Assembly (NCBI RefSeq): GCF_018137945.1
Contig: NZ_CP073089.1
Coordinates: 3,286,001-3,350,000, forward strand
Origin: Brevibacterium sp. W7.2
GTDB lineage: Bacteria; Actinomycetota; Actinomycetes; Actinomycetales; Brevibacteriaceae
Direction of reading: 5' to 3'
DNA length: 64,000 nucleotides
How positions within the stretch are numbered: position 1 is the first letter of the stretch; the number at the start of each line of letters is the position of its first letter. The position numbers and the translations under genes are program-made. Shown one piece after another: positions 17,409 to 25,934 of this stretch. The notes below the pieces were generated by a model, which was not told the DNA's origin, made no database searches, and saw only the letters and a program-made list of their open reading frames with translations.

Positions 17409-18962
17409 TCAGTGCGCGGACACGGGTTCCCGCACCTCGGATTCCTCGGTCTGCGGTCCGCGGCCGGCGCCCTTGAGACCGACGGCCGTGAGGACGGCTG
17501 CGGCGAGGACGACGACGGTCGCACCGCCGGCCGCCCACTGCACGCCGAGGTCGAAGGCGCGCACGACGGTGTCGGCGAGTTCATCGCCGAGGCGACCGCC
17601 GATCTCACCGGCGCGCTCGAGCGCGGATCCGAGCGTCTCGAACGCCGGGTCCTGGGCCCGCTCGCCGAGGTGGGAGGCGAGCTGGCGGCCGAAGACCATC
17701 GTCGTCAGGCCGCCGAGGACGGCCGTGCCCATGACCGATCCGAACTCGTACGCGGTCTCGGAGATCGCCGAGGCGGCTCCGGCCTTGTTCGCGGGGACCG
17801 CGGAGAGGATGAGGTCGTTGGTGATCACCTCGGCGGTGCCGATGCCGGCCCCGAGGACGATGAAGGAGACGATCATGCCGGGCACGCTCGGTTCGGGGGT
17901 GAAGGCGACGAAGCCGAGGCCGGTCGCGTTGAGGGCGAGCGCCGCGGGGACGACGATGCGCGGCTGGATCCGGGCGACGAGCGGGACGGCGAGGTAGCCG
18001 GCCGCGATCGACATGATGAGGCCCGGGACCAGGGCGAGCGCGGCCTCAACCGGGGAGAGGCCGAGGACGAGCTGGAGGACCTGGGTGCCGAAGTAGAGGA
18101 ACCCGGCCAGGCCCATGAGGCTGAGCAGGTTCGCCGTCACCGCCGAGGTGAACACGGCGTTGGCGAAGAGCCGGACGTCGAGCATGGGGTTCTCGCTCGC
18201 GAGCTGGCGGCGGACGAAGAGGGACCCGGCGGCGAGCGCGACGACCACGGCGGCCAGGAGGAGCCAGTCGAGGCCCTCGGACATCCCGTGCTTGATCGCG
18301 AAGACGAGCGGGGTGAGCGTGAGCATCGAGAGGACGATCGAGAGCGGGTCGATGCGGCCCGGGTTCGGGTCGCGCGATTCCGGCAGGAGGAGGAGTGCGG
18401 CCGGAATGAAGAGCGCGATGAGGGGGAGGTTGATGAAGAAGATCGAGCTCCAGTGGAAGTGCTCGAGGAGGACGCCGCCGACGACCGGGCCGAGCGCGGC
18501 ACCGCCGCCGAAGAGCGCGGCCCACGTCGCGATCGCGATCCGCCGGTCCCTCGCGTCGTGGAAGATGTTGCGGATGAGCGACAGGGTCGAGGGCATGAGC
18601 GTGGCACCGAAGACGCCGAGGAGGGCGCGGGCGACGATGAGCATCTCCGGGGTCGTCGAGAACGCCGCGAGCAGGGAGGCAGCCCCGAAGCCGGTGGCGC
18701 CGATGACGAGGAGGAGCCGGCGCCCGAAGCGGTCGCCGATGCTGCCCATCGCGACGAGGAGGCCGGCGAGCATGAGGGCGTAGATGTCGACGATCCACAG
18801 CAGCTGCGTGCCGGTGGGGTGGAGGCCGGTGCTGATCGCCGGCAGCGCGAAGCCGAGCACCGTGTTGTCGATCGAGATGAGGAGGACAGGGATCATCAGC
18901 ACAGCCAGGCCGAGCCATTCGCGCCGGCCGGCGCGCATCCGTGGGGTCTGTGTGGTGAACAT
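17409..18962 (-). CDS. DHA2-family (14-TM) MFS drug:H+ exporter
   Basis: This 517-residue EmrB/QacA-type efflux pump has motif A GDRFGRRLLL, motif C-like GPVVGGVLLEHFHWSSIFFINLP and about 14 helices. The acidic residue of helix 1 (LISIDNTVLGFALPAI) is typical of multidrug exporters. The frame is open further upstream, but ATG 18960-18962 is chosen: it begins just before helix 1, and the promoter and operator lie immediately ahead. It is divergent from a TetR gene that is the likely repressor. Confidence 0.9.
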   Translation of the reverse strand: MFTTQTPRMRAGRREWLGLAVLMIPVLLISIDNTVLGFALPAISTGLHPTGTQLLWIVDIYALMLAGLLVAMGSIGDRFGRRLLLVIGATGFGAASLLAAFSTTPEMLIVARALLGVFGATLMPSTLSLIRNIFHDARDRRIAIATWAALFGGGAALGPVVGGVLLEHFHWSSIFFINLPLIALFIPAALLLLPESRDPNPGRIDPLSIVLSMLTLTPLVFAIKHGMSEGLDWLLLAAVVVALAAGSLFVRRQLASENPMLDVRLFANAVFTSAVTANLLSLMGLAGFLYFGTQVLQLVLGLSPVEAALALVPGLIMSIAAGYLAVPLVARIQPRIVVPAALALNATGLGFVAFTPEPSVPGMIVSFIVLGAGIGTAEVITNDLILSAVPANKAGAASAISETAYEFGSVMGTAVLGGLTTMVFGRQLASHLGERAQDPAFETLGSALERAGEIGGRLGDELADTVVRAFDLGVQWAAGGATVVVLAAAVLTAVGLKGAGRGPQTEESEVREPVSAH

Positions 18963-18968
18963 GCCTCC

Positions 18969-18997
18969 ACTGTACCGTCTAGACGGTATAGTTCCAA
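18969..18997 (-). promoter_or_regulatory. Promoter of the MFS exporter
   Basis: On the minus strand TTGGAA (18992-18997) and TACAGT (18969-18974) are 17 bp apart. The -10 ends 6 nt before the ATG, so the message is probably leaderless even though GGAGG lies in the gap. Confidence 0.65.
18973..18988. promoter_or_regulatory. TetR operator
   Basis: TACCGTCTAGACGGTA is a perfect 16-bp palindrome filling the -35/-10 spacer of the exporter promoter and overlapping the -10. It is about 75 bp upstream of the divergent TetR gene. This is the classic arrangement for repression of an efflux pump. Confidence 0.8.
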
Positions 18998-19062
18998 GGG
19001 CTGGACCGCTGGTGAGGTCGGACTCACAGTCGGTGCGCAGGTTCTCGGCTAGGCTCGTGTCC

Positions 19063-19584
19063 ATGGCACGGAATTCCGCCGACACCAGGGAGAAGCTCCT
19101 CGACGCCTTCGACAGGCTGCTCGAGAAGCACGGCACCGCAGGGGCGACGCTCGACGCCGTCGCCGCCGCGGCCGGAGTGTCCAAGGGCGGACTGCTCTAT
19201 CACTTCGGGTCGAAGGCAAAGCTCGTCGAGGGCAGCCTCGACCGTCTCCGCCGCAACGTCGACGCCGACATCGAGCAGATGCGCTCCTCCGACCTCGGGC
19301 CGCACATCTACTACCTCGAGACCTCGGCGGAGATGGGCACGCCGCTCGACCTCAGCCTCATCGCCGCGAGCCGCCTGGCGCAGGAGCACGAAGAGGCGCG
19401 CGTGGCGCTGCGGGAGACGCACGAGCAGTGGTTCGCCGTCCTCAACGACCACCTCGGCGATCCCCACCTGGCGATGACGATCCAGCTCATCGGCGACGGG
19501 ATGTACCTCAACCAGAACTTCGAGCTCGCGGAGTCCGAGGCGCTCGTCCACGTCAAGAACGTCCTCGCCCGCCTCGGGCTGTAG
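19063..19584 (+). CDS. TetR-family repressor of the adjacent exporter
   Basis: This 173-residue regulator has an N-terminal helix-turn-helix (TLDAVAAAAGVSKGGLLYHFGSKAKL, about residues 28-53) and a helical ligand-binding domain of the TetR_C type. The longer open frame upstream is dismissed because TAGGCT (19050-19055) lies 7 nt before this ATG, indicating a leaderless start. The palindrome in the exporter promoter is its probable operator; the inducing drug is unknown. Confidence 0.9.
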   Translation: MARNSADTREKLLDAFDRLLEKHGTAGATLDAVAAAAGVSKGGLLYHFGSKAKLVEGSLDRLRRNVDADIEQMRSSDLGPHIYYLETSAEMGTPLDLSLIAASRLAQEHEEARVALRETHEQWFAVLNDHLGDPHLAMTIQLIGDGMYLNQNFELAESEALVHVKNVLARLGL

Positions 19585-20051
19585 GGCGCGGCGGGTGGCG
19601 GACACCGCGCCGGGCCCGCCGGGTGTCTGGACGTTTTAGGCAGGTTTCCGCGCCGATTCTCTGCCTAGAACGTCCAGGACTCGACCGCTGTGCCCGATGC
19701 CCCCTCGAGTGAAGACGTCGCCAGGCTTGCGTCGCACCGCACTCGTGCGCGAATGCCTGTGGACACCACTCCTATCCAGCGCGGCCTCACCTCTCTTTGC
19801 CCACGACTTCAACAGGTGGCTCCTGGTCAATCTGGGCAGGTTCTGGAGCGGAAAACCAGTCTGAAACGTCCAGGTCTCAGGCCGCCGTGCCGATTGCTGC
19901 CGACATTGCATATCTCGCCTGCCACTTGTGTGCAGACGAAGATGGTCGGTGAGCCGACTCGTGTGCAGATCGCCTGTGGGCGACGAGACCGTTTCCACAA
20001 GCACGCGAATGTCGCTTCCCACGACTGTCTTCTTCGCGGAGCATCAACGGC
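19585..20051. other. Non-coding region with a hairpin and a duplicated element
   Basis: No gene is recognisable. Arms 19627-19643 and 19661-19677 form a 17-bp stem with one G-T pair just past the TetR gene and probably terminate it. A related sequence recurs at about 19837-19900. The part before 20052 must hold the promoter of the DUF559 gene, but none is clear. Confidence 0.5.
19627..19677 (+). terminator. Hairpin after the TetR gene
   Basis: CTGGACGTTTTAGGCAG (19627-19643) pairs with 19661-19677 (one G-T pair), 17-nt loop, 42 bp beyond the TetR stop. Probable terminator. Confidence 0.55.
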
Positions 20052-20981
20052 ATGTTCACCCCAGGCCCTTGGGAGTTCCGCGACTACGCCCCACTCTTCC
20101 GCGCGAACGCTGCCGAGCAGCGCGGGATCTCACGGCACAAGCTCTTTCACACGGATCGCTATCCTGTCGTCGTCGCCGGTGTCCGCATGGATCGCGAATC
20201 GACAGTCGCCTACCCGACGCCACAGTGGGCCGATCAGAGTTGGATCGACGACGCCCAGCGGCTGCGAGCCTTGAGTCTCAAGTACCCGAAAGTCGCCGCC
20301 GGCTTCGCCACAGCGGCCCGGCTCTTCGGTTGGCCGTTGCCGAGAGCTCTGCAGACATCCGAACTCGATGTGTGCTCTGACGACATGAACATGCGCATCC
20401 GCCTCCCGGGCGTTCGCCTTCACCGGACGAAGGTCTTCGTCGCCTGCGAGTACTTCGGTCTGCCGGTGGTCATACCCCTGTGCGTCTTCGTCACTCTCGG
20501 ACCAGCGTTGTCTCTCCACGACCTCGTGAGACTCGGCGACGCCGCGGTGGGCAACTGGCATGGGCCACCCCAGATCGACCTCGACAAACTGCGCGCCTAC
20601 GTGTCCGAGACGCGAGGGATCCGCTCCCGTCGCCACCTGCTCGACGCGCTCGCGCTCGTCCGCCCCACGGTCGACTCACCGCGGGAGACCGACCTGCGTC
20701 TGTGGGCGCGCTCGGTCGGCCTGCCCGAACCCACGGTCCATCCGCGCATCTTCTGCCCGAGCATCGACCGCGCCGTCGAACCCGACCTCGGCTACGAGAA
20801 CGAGAAGCTCGCGCTCGAATACGACGGCGACCACCACCGGACCTCGAAGGACCAGTGGAACAGGGACATCGCCCGCGACGAGGCGATGCGCCTCGAGGGG
20901 TGGACGGTCTTCAGGGTCACCGGCCGCACGGACTACCGCCAGCTCGAGGCCAAGATCCGTCATCACCTCGGCCTGCCCTGA
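20052..20981 (+). CDS. DUF559-type PD-(D/E)xK-fold protein
   Basis: This 309-residue protein belongs to a group frequent in actinobacteria. The first ~180 residues resemble the AbiEi-like region that often precedes DUF559 but have no assigned role. The C-terminal ~100 residues carry the Vsr/DUF559 nuclease core: EPDLGYENEKLALEYDGDHH, with the acidic and lysine-side residues of a PD-(D/E)xK site, then WTVFRVTGRTDYRQLEAKI. DNA cleavage is inferred from the fold only. It is a single gene, not paired with an obvious toxin or methylase. Ends at a hairpin shared with the convergent monooxygenase gene. Confidence 0.75.
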   Translation: MFTPGPWEFRDYAPLFRANAAEQRGISRHKLFHTDRYPVVVAGVRMDRESTVAYPTPQWADQSWIDDAQRLRALSLKYPKVAAGFATAARLFGWPLPRALQTSELDVCSDDMNMRIRLPGVRLHRTKVFVACEYFGLPVVIPLCVFVTLGPALSLHDLVRLGDAAVGNWHGPPQIDLDKLRAYVSETRGIRSRRHLLDALALVRPTVDSPRETDLRLWARSVGLPEPTVHPRIFCPSIDRAVEPDLGYENEKLALEYDGDHHRTSKDQWNRDIARDEAMRLEGWTVFRVTGRTDYRQLEAKIRHHLGLP

Positions 20982-21005
20982 GCGGCCCCGGAACAGACAC
21001 GAGCC

Positions 21006-21056
21006 GAGGACGCTCAGTGTCGATCTGCCACCAGCGAATCGACACCCAGCGTCCTC
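21006..21056. terminator. Bidirectional terminator between convergent genes
   Basis: GAGGACGCT and GTGTCGAT (21006-21024) pair with 21038-21056, 17 bp interrupted by one 2x2 internal loop, with a 13-nt hairpin loop. It lies between the DUF559 gene and the monooxygenase gene, which run toward each other. Confidence 0.75.
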
Positions 21057-21140
21057 AGCTCCACCCCAAGGGCGACCACACCCTAACGGCGAAAGCCACC
21101 CCAGAAGCAGCCACCCCACCCCAGAGCGGCCACCCCGCTC

Positions 21141-22961
21141 TCACCCGAGGTGGTGGACCTCCTGCAGCCGGTAGACCGGGGTGTCGATCCCCTCGAACCG
21201 GGCCTTGAGCTGGAGGGCCAGGTAGAGCGAGTAGTGCCGCGACTGGTGGAGGTTGCCGCCCTGGAACCAGAGGTTCTCCTGCTGGGTGGGCTTCCACATG
21301 TTGCGCTGCTCGCCCTCCCACGGGCCGGGGTCCTTCGTCGTGTCCGAGCCCAGTCCCCAGCACTTGCCGACCCGATCGGCGGTCTCCTGGTCGACGAGGT
21401 CGGCGACCCAGCCGTTCATCGACCCGTACCCGGTGGCGTAGACGACGAGATCGGCGGGCAGCTCAGTGCCGTCGTCGAGCACCACGGCATCCTCGGTGAG
21501 GTGGTCGACCTGCCCCTTGGCGAGGCGCACCTTGCCGTCGGCGACGAGCTCGGCGGCACCGACGTCGATGTAATAGCCCGAGCCTCGGCGCAGGTACTTG
21601 AGGAACAGCCCGGACCCGTCGTCACCGAAGTCGAGGTCGAACCCGGCCTCCTCCATCCGCCGGTAGAAGTCGGCGTCGCGCTCCTTCATCTGCTCGTAGA
21701 GCGGGATCTGGAACTCGTGCATGATCCGGTACGGCAGGGACGCGAAGATGAGGTCGGCCTTCTCCGTCGTCACTCCGGCGGCGACCGCCTCCTCCGAGTA
21801 GAGCGCGCCTAGGCCGATCTCCATGAGCGAATCGCTCTTGACGATATGCGTGCTCGAGCGCTGGACCATCGTCACGTCGGCGCCGTTCTCGTAGAGGGCG
21901 CCGCAGATGTCGAAGGCGGAGTTGTTGCTGCCGATGACGACGACCCTCTTCCCCGCGTACGCGTCCGGGCCGGGGTGCTGGGAGGAGTGCTGCTGCTCTC
22001 CCCGGAAGACCTCGCTGCCAGGGAAGCTCGGGATGTTCGGCTTGCCCGACATGCCCGTGGCCATGACGAGGTGCGTGGGATTGAGGGTGATCACTTCCCC
22101 GTCGCGTTCGACCTCGACCGTCCACTGCCCGGTCTCCTCGTCATAGCTCGCCGAGGTGGCCGTCGTCGACGACCAGTACGGGATCTCCATCACCCGGGTG
22201 TAGAACTCGAGCCAGTCCGCGATCTTGTCCTTGGGCGCGAACACCGGCCAGTTGTCGGGGAACTTGAGGTAGGGCAGATGGTCGTACCAGACCGGGTCGT
22301 GCAGGCACAGCGACTTGTACCGCGACCGCCACTGGTCCCCCGGCCGCTCCCAGCGGTCGATGACGAGCGCCGGCACCCCGAGCTGCCGCAGTCGGGCCCC
22401 GAGCGCGATCCCGCCCTGTCCCCCGCCGACGACGAGCACGTACGGATGAGCGGTCTCGCCCCACGCGGCGTCCTCCTCGGCGCGCTTCTCCGACCAGCTC
22501 TTCCGCTGCGGATCGACCCCGTGCTCGGCGCCCTTGACCCGGCGGATGCCGCGCGGCTCCTCGTGACCGGTGAGCTCCTGGAGCGAGGTGAGCAACGTCC
22601 ACGCCTTCGTCCCGTCCTCGTCGATGAGGCGGACGAGTCCCTTGCCCCGCCCCACCGAGGTGGCGAAGGTGAACCAGGCAGTCGTCACGCCGTCGGCGGT
22701 CTCCGCGGGCTCGGCGAGCGCGAAGTCGCTCGGGTCGACGCGGTCGAGGGTCTCCTGGAGGAGGTCACGGATCCCGTCGTGGTTCTCCGTGGTCGTGAGG
22801 TTCCATGAGAAGGACACGAGGTCCCTCCAGAAGCTGGTGGCGGCGAAGAGCCCCACCGCTGCCTCGATGTCCCGGTTGCCGAGGGTCGAGGCGAAGTCGT
22901 TCAGCCATCCGGTGGCGATGTCGTCGGCCGTGAGCTGGGGACGGTCCACTGTCATTGTCAT
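21141..22961 (-). CDS. Flavin-containing monooxygenase with N-terminal NTF2-like domain
   Basis: This 606-residue NAD(P)H- and FAD-dependent oxygenase-type enzyme has residues ~10-150 resembling an NTF2-like domain. The FAD site VLVVGGGQGGIALGARLRQLG is near residue 175, the NADPH site VVVIGSNNSAFDICGALYENG near 345, and the C-terminal ATGYGSMNGW is the FMO ATG motif. The Baeyer-Villiger-type FxGxxxHxxxW fingerprint is not evident (FRGEQQHSS appears at its place), so an FMO-like role fits better. Start ATG 22959-22961 has GAGGAG upstream. Divergent from a GAF regulator that probably controls it. Substrate unknown. Confidence 0.87.
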   Translation of the reverse strand: MTMTVDRPQLTADDIATGWLNDFASTLGNRDIEAAVGLFAATSFWRDLVSFSWNLTTTENHDGIRDLLQETLDRVDPSDFALAEPAETADGVTTAWFTFATSVGRGKGLVRLIDEDGTKAWTLLTSLQELTGHEEPRGIRRVKGAEHGVDPQRKSWSEKRAEEDAAWGETAHPYVLVVGGGQGGIALGARLRQLGVPALVIDRWERPGDQWRSRYKSLCLHDPVWYDHLPYLKFPDNWPVFAPKDKIADWLEFYTRVMEIPYWSSTTATSASYDEETGQWTVEVERDGEVITLNPTHLVMATGMSGKPNIPSFPGSEVFRGEQQHSSQHPGPDAYAGKRVVVIGSNNSAFDICGALYENGADVTMVQRSSTHIVKSDSLMEIGLGALYSEEAVAAGVTTEKADLIFASLPYRIMHEFQIPLYEQMKERDADFYRRMEEAGFDLDFGDDGSGLFLKYLRRGSGYYIDVGAAELVADGKVRLAKGQVDHLTEDAVVLDDGTELPADLVVYATGYGSMNGWVADLVDQETADRVGKCWGLGSDTTKDPGPWEGEQRNMWKPTQQENLWFQGGNLHQSRHYSLYLALQLKARFEGIDTPVYRLQEVHHLG

Positions 22962-23036
22962 GATGCACTCCTCGTCGTTGAGCGGTGTGCGATCACGCTA
23001 TGCTCCGGGGTCCGCCGTCGAAAGGGTTGCACTCGG

Positions 23037-24323
23037 TTGCATCACCGCTGCCCGAGCCCCGGCTCCATGCACGCGCCGAGGCGGTGCGCCGACCGATCCC
23101 ATGGGCACGCCGCTGCCGAGGCCCTATACTCGTGGCTGCCTCAGCCGGACCTGGCGCATCTCGCCAGGGATCTGACCAGGATCCACGATGCCGTGGTCAC
23201 CGGCGGTCCGCCGCCGTCGCCGCCGCGGGACATCGTTGCGCGCTCGTGGGAGCGGATGCTCCGCCTGGGCCTCGACCCCGGCGGGGGCAATCGTCGGGTC
23301 CACTCCGCCGAGGCGGACGTCGAGTCCCGCAGGCATCGTTCGCGGCTGCGCCTCATCGTCGACGAGCTCAGGTCGGTCCTCCTCCGCGCCCCCGCCTCGG
23401 CGGGCTTCATCCTCGTCGTCACCGACGCCGACGGCGTCATCCTCTGGCGCGACGGCGCCTCCCGGGCCAAGCGGCAGGCGGACGGACTCGGCTTCGTCGA
23501 GGGCGCCCACTGGTCGGAATCGGTGGTCGGGACGAACGCGATCGGCACCGCGTTGGCCGAGGAGGCCCCAGTCCAGCTCTTCTCCGCCGAGCACTTCGAG
23601 ACCTCCCAGCACCCCTGGTACTGCAGCGCCGTGCCCATCCACGACCCGAGCGACGGCGAGCTGCTCGGAGTCGTCGACATCAGCGGCCCCGCCCTCACCC
23701 TCCATCCGACGGTGCAGTCCCTGGTCACCACGGCCGTCCGGCTCGCCGAGGCGCGGCTCCTCCTCGGTCATCAGGAGCGCCTGGGCGGTCTGCGCGACCG
23801 GTATTCGCCGATGCTCAGCGCCAGCAGGGAGCCGGCGCTCATCGTCGACGACGACGGCTGGGTCGCCTACCGGCAGGGCGTGACGACGCGGGAGCGGATC
23901 GAGGCGCCGATGCCCGAACGGACCGTACTCATCCCCGGTGCCGGACTCTGCCTGCCCGAGCGGGTGACCGGCGGCTGGGTGCTGCGTCCTGCGGGAGACC
24001 GGCAGACCTCGGTGACTCTGCGACTCGAGACCGATCCCGCGGTCCTCGACGTCGCCTCCTCAGCGGATCCGCTCGTCGTCCCCCTCACCCCGCGCCGCGC
24101 GCAGATCCTCGCCGCGATCACCTCGGCGGGGCAGGCGGGCGTGAGCGCCTCGGCGCTGAGCACCCTCCTCTACGGGGATGGCGACCACGTCGTCACCGTC
24201 CGTGCCGAGGTCTCGCGTCTGCGCCGCTCGATCGGCGCCCTCATCGCCACCCGCCCCTACCGGTGGGCCGAGGGTGTGAACGCCCGGATCGAGGGTGCTC
24301 AGCCGCGGCCGGCGCCCCGGTAG
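23037..24323 (+). CDS. GAF-domain transcriptional regulator (AcoR-like, without AAA+ domain)
   Basis: This 428-residue protein has a middle GAF sensor (about residues 100-230) with the AcoR-type stretch SVVGTNAIGTALAEEAPVQLF. A C-terminal winged-helix region (LTPRRAQILAAITSAGQAGVSASALSTLLYG) replaces the sigma-54 AAA+ and Fis domains of true AcoR. Such actinobacterial GAF regulators usually activate a neighbouring oxidoreductase, here the divergent monooxygenase 75 bp away. TTG 23037 is chosen because GAAAGGG lies about 10 bp upstream; ATG 23067 has no ribosome site. Its last 25 bases overlap the convergent VOC gene. Confidence 0.78.
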   Translation: MHHRCPSPGSMHAPRRCADRSHGHAAAEALYSWLPQPDLAHLARDLTRIHDAVVTGGPPPSPPRDIVARSWERMLRLGLDPGGGNRRVHSAEADVESRRHRSRLRLIVDELRSVLLRAPASAGFILVVTDADGVILWRDGASRAKRQADGLGFVEGAHWSESVVGTNAIGTALAEEAPVQLFSAEHFETSQHPWYCSAVPIHDPSDGELLGVVDISGPALTLHPTVQSLVTTAVRLAEARLLLGHQERLGGLRDRYSPMLSASREPALIVDDDGWVAYRQGVTTRERIEAPMPERTVLIPGAGLCLPERVTGGWVLRPAGDRQTSVTLRLETDPAVLDVASSADPLVVPLTPRRAQILAAITSAGQAGVSASALSTLLYGDGDHVVTVRAEVSRLRRSIGALIATRPYRWAEGVNARIEGAQPRPAPR

Positions 24324-24847
24324 GTGCCGAAGTTCCACAGCACGCCCTCGGGGTCGGTGACGCTGAAGTCCCGGGACCCGTAGTCCTTCTCGCTCGGACC
24401 GCTGACCACAGTGGCCCCGGCGGCGACGGCCCGATCGAAGAGCGCATCGACGTCGTCGACGGCGATGTAGACCGAGCCGCTGGCGATGCCGACGTCGGAC
24501 ATCACGCTCCCGTCGTCGCGGGCGGACCCGAGCATGATCCCTCCCCCGCCCGGCCACGTGAGTTCGGCGTGGTCGACGAGACCGGGATCCTTGGGGTTCG
24601 TGTATTCGGCGGTGACCTCGAAGCCGAATGCCGAGCGGAGGAAGGCGATCGCCGCCTTCGCGTCCCGGTAGCGGAAGGCCGGCCAGATGTTCGCCTCTCC
24701 CCTCGCCGAGGCGGCCGTGCCGTTCGCATCGGTCGTGGACTGGGTGCTCCTTTTGTTCCCGTCGCCCGCCGAGGCCGCCGTGGGGTTCCCGTCGGTCGTG
24801 CGGTTCTCATCGGTCGTCGTCGGGTCGGTCGTGGGGTTCGTCGTCAT
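24299..24847 (-). CDS. VOC-family (glyoxalase/bleomycin-resistance-like) protein
   Basis: This 182-residue protein begins with about 45 Thr/Asn/Ala/Asp-rich residues. The rest is a single vicinal-oxygen-chelate module pair: WPAFRYRDAKAAIAFLRSAFGFE, VDHAELTWPGGGGIMLG, VYIAVDDVDALFDRAVAAGA and DPEGVLWNFGTY. It resembles PhnB/YdeM-type proteins of unknown substrate. Start ATG 24845-24847 has GAGAGGA upstream; the longer open frame ahead of it is the non-coding gap. It follows the AraC gene on the same strand (79 bp), a common pairing, and its 3' end overlaps the convergent GAF-regulator gene. Confidence 0.83.
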   Translation of the reverse strand: MTTNPTTDPTTTDENRTTDGNPTAASAGDGNKRSTQSTTDANGTAASARGEANIWPAFRYRDAKAAIAFLRSAFGFEVTAEYTNPKDPGLVDHAELTWPGGGGIMLGSARDDGSVMSDVGIASGSVYIAVDDVDALFDRAVAAGATVVSGPSEKDYGSRDFSVTDPEGVLWNFGTYRGAGRG

Positions 24848-24926
24848 GGTTCGTCCTCTCATCGTTGGTGGATGGCTCCAGCCTCGCGCACCGTGCCCGC
24901 CGGCGTCTTGGACGAATGGGAACCGG

Positions 24927-25802
24927 TCAGCGTGCGGCGAGTTCGGCGCTGGACCCGCGCGCGGCCACGGGGTCAGAGCGCAGCCACGCGGTCGGGGAGG
25001 TCCCCGCGAAGGCGGCGAAGTCCCGGTCGAGATGAGACTGGTCGGCATAGCCGCAGGCGGCGGCCACCTCGGCGAGGGTCGGGGACGCACCATTGCCCGC
25101 ACCGTCCGCACGGCCTGCACTCTCGTCCCGGCCGGTGCTCCCAGCGCTGCCGGCGATCATCCGCCTGGCCCGGTCGAACCGGATGACACGGGCGGCCTCT
25201 TTCGGGCCGATGCCGAGCTCGGCGCGGAAGCGGGCGCTGAGGTGACGGCGGCTCCACCCGACCTCCTCGGCGAGGGCACCGATCGGGAGACGACCCCGGC
25301 TGCGGACGATCTGGGTCCAGGCCCGGCCGACCTCGGGCCGCGGGGAGGCATCGTCGCTGAGCACGCGCAGGAGCACGGCGTCGACCGCAGCGAACCGATC
25401 CGCCCAGGTGGCGGCGGCGTTGACGCGGTCGTGAAGTTCGGCGGCGAGCGGGCGGGAGACGGCGTCGAGGCCGACGGTCCGGTGGGTGAGCTCGGCGGCA
25501 GTGAGGGCGAAGAGGGCGCGCGGGGCGAACGGGGAGACGTTGATCTGGATCCCCGCCATCGTCCCGTTGTGGCGGATGCGGGTCGGGCGCAGGTGGAGGC
25601 CCGCGAGGAGGACGTCGAAGCGTCCCGCATCGACCTGGCGCAGCGGCTCGCCGATCGTGACGATGAACGTCAGCGCCCCCGACGGCAGACCGAGGTGCGT
25701 CCCCGCGGGGACGCCGCTGATGTCGTAGCCGACATAGTCGCCGAGGTAGGGACGCAGCCGCGGATGCGGAGCGCGGATCCGGTCGTCGTCCGGTGCGGAC
25801 AT
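24927..25802 (-). CDS. AraC-family transcriptional regulator
   Basis: This 291-residue protein has an N-terminal DUF6597-like sensor region (HPRLRPYLGDYVGYDISG...) and a C-terminal double helix-turn-helix: IGALAEEVGWSRRHLSARFR and LAEVAAACGYADQSHLDRDF. An Ala/Gly/Ser-rich insertion of about 20 residues separates the two helical units and is longer than usual. A -10 box (TAGACT, 25809-25814 on the minus strand) ends 6 nt before the ATG, so the mRNA looks leaderless. Likely co-transcribed with the VOC gene. Confidence 0.87.
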   Translation of the reverse strand: MSAPDDDRIRAPHPRLRPYLGDYVGYDISGVPAGTHLGLPSGALTFIVTIGEPLRQVDAGRFDVLLAGLHLRPTRIRHNGTMAGIQINVSPFAPRALFALTAAELTHRTVGLDAVSRPLAAELHDRVNAAATWADRFAAVDAVLLRVLSDDASPRPEVGRAWTQIVRSRGRLPIGALAEEVGWSRRHLSARFRAELGIGPKEAARVIRFDRARRMIAGSAGSTGRDESAGRADGAGNGASPTLAEVAAACGYADQSHLDRDFAAFAGTSPTAWLRSDPVAARGSSAELAAR

Positions 25803-25934
25803 GGGGGCAGTCTAACCCGCTCGCGGCGCGGGGTCACTGGGCGCCGACGAGCGCGGAGGTCACCGGCAGGGATGCAGGTCAGCGTGACGCTCGGTCACTG
25901 ATCCGGCCGGGACGCGGGTCAGTGGGGCACTCGG

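Noticed and set aside
20052-20981. Restriction or toxin-antitoxin system around the DUF559 protein
   Set aside because: No methyltransferase, specificity subunit or toxin gene is adjacent; the gene is single between unrelated units.
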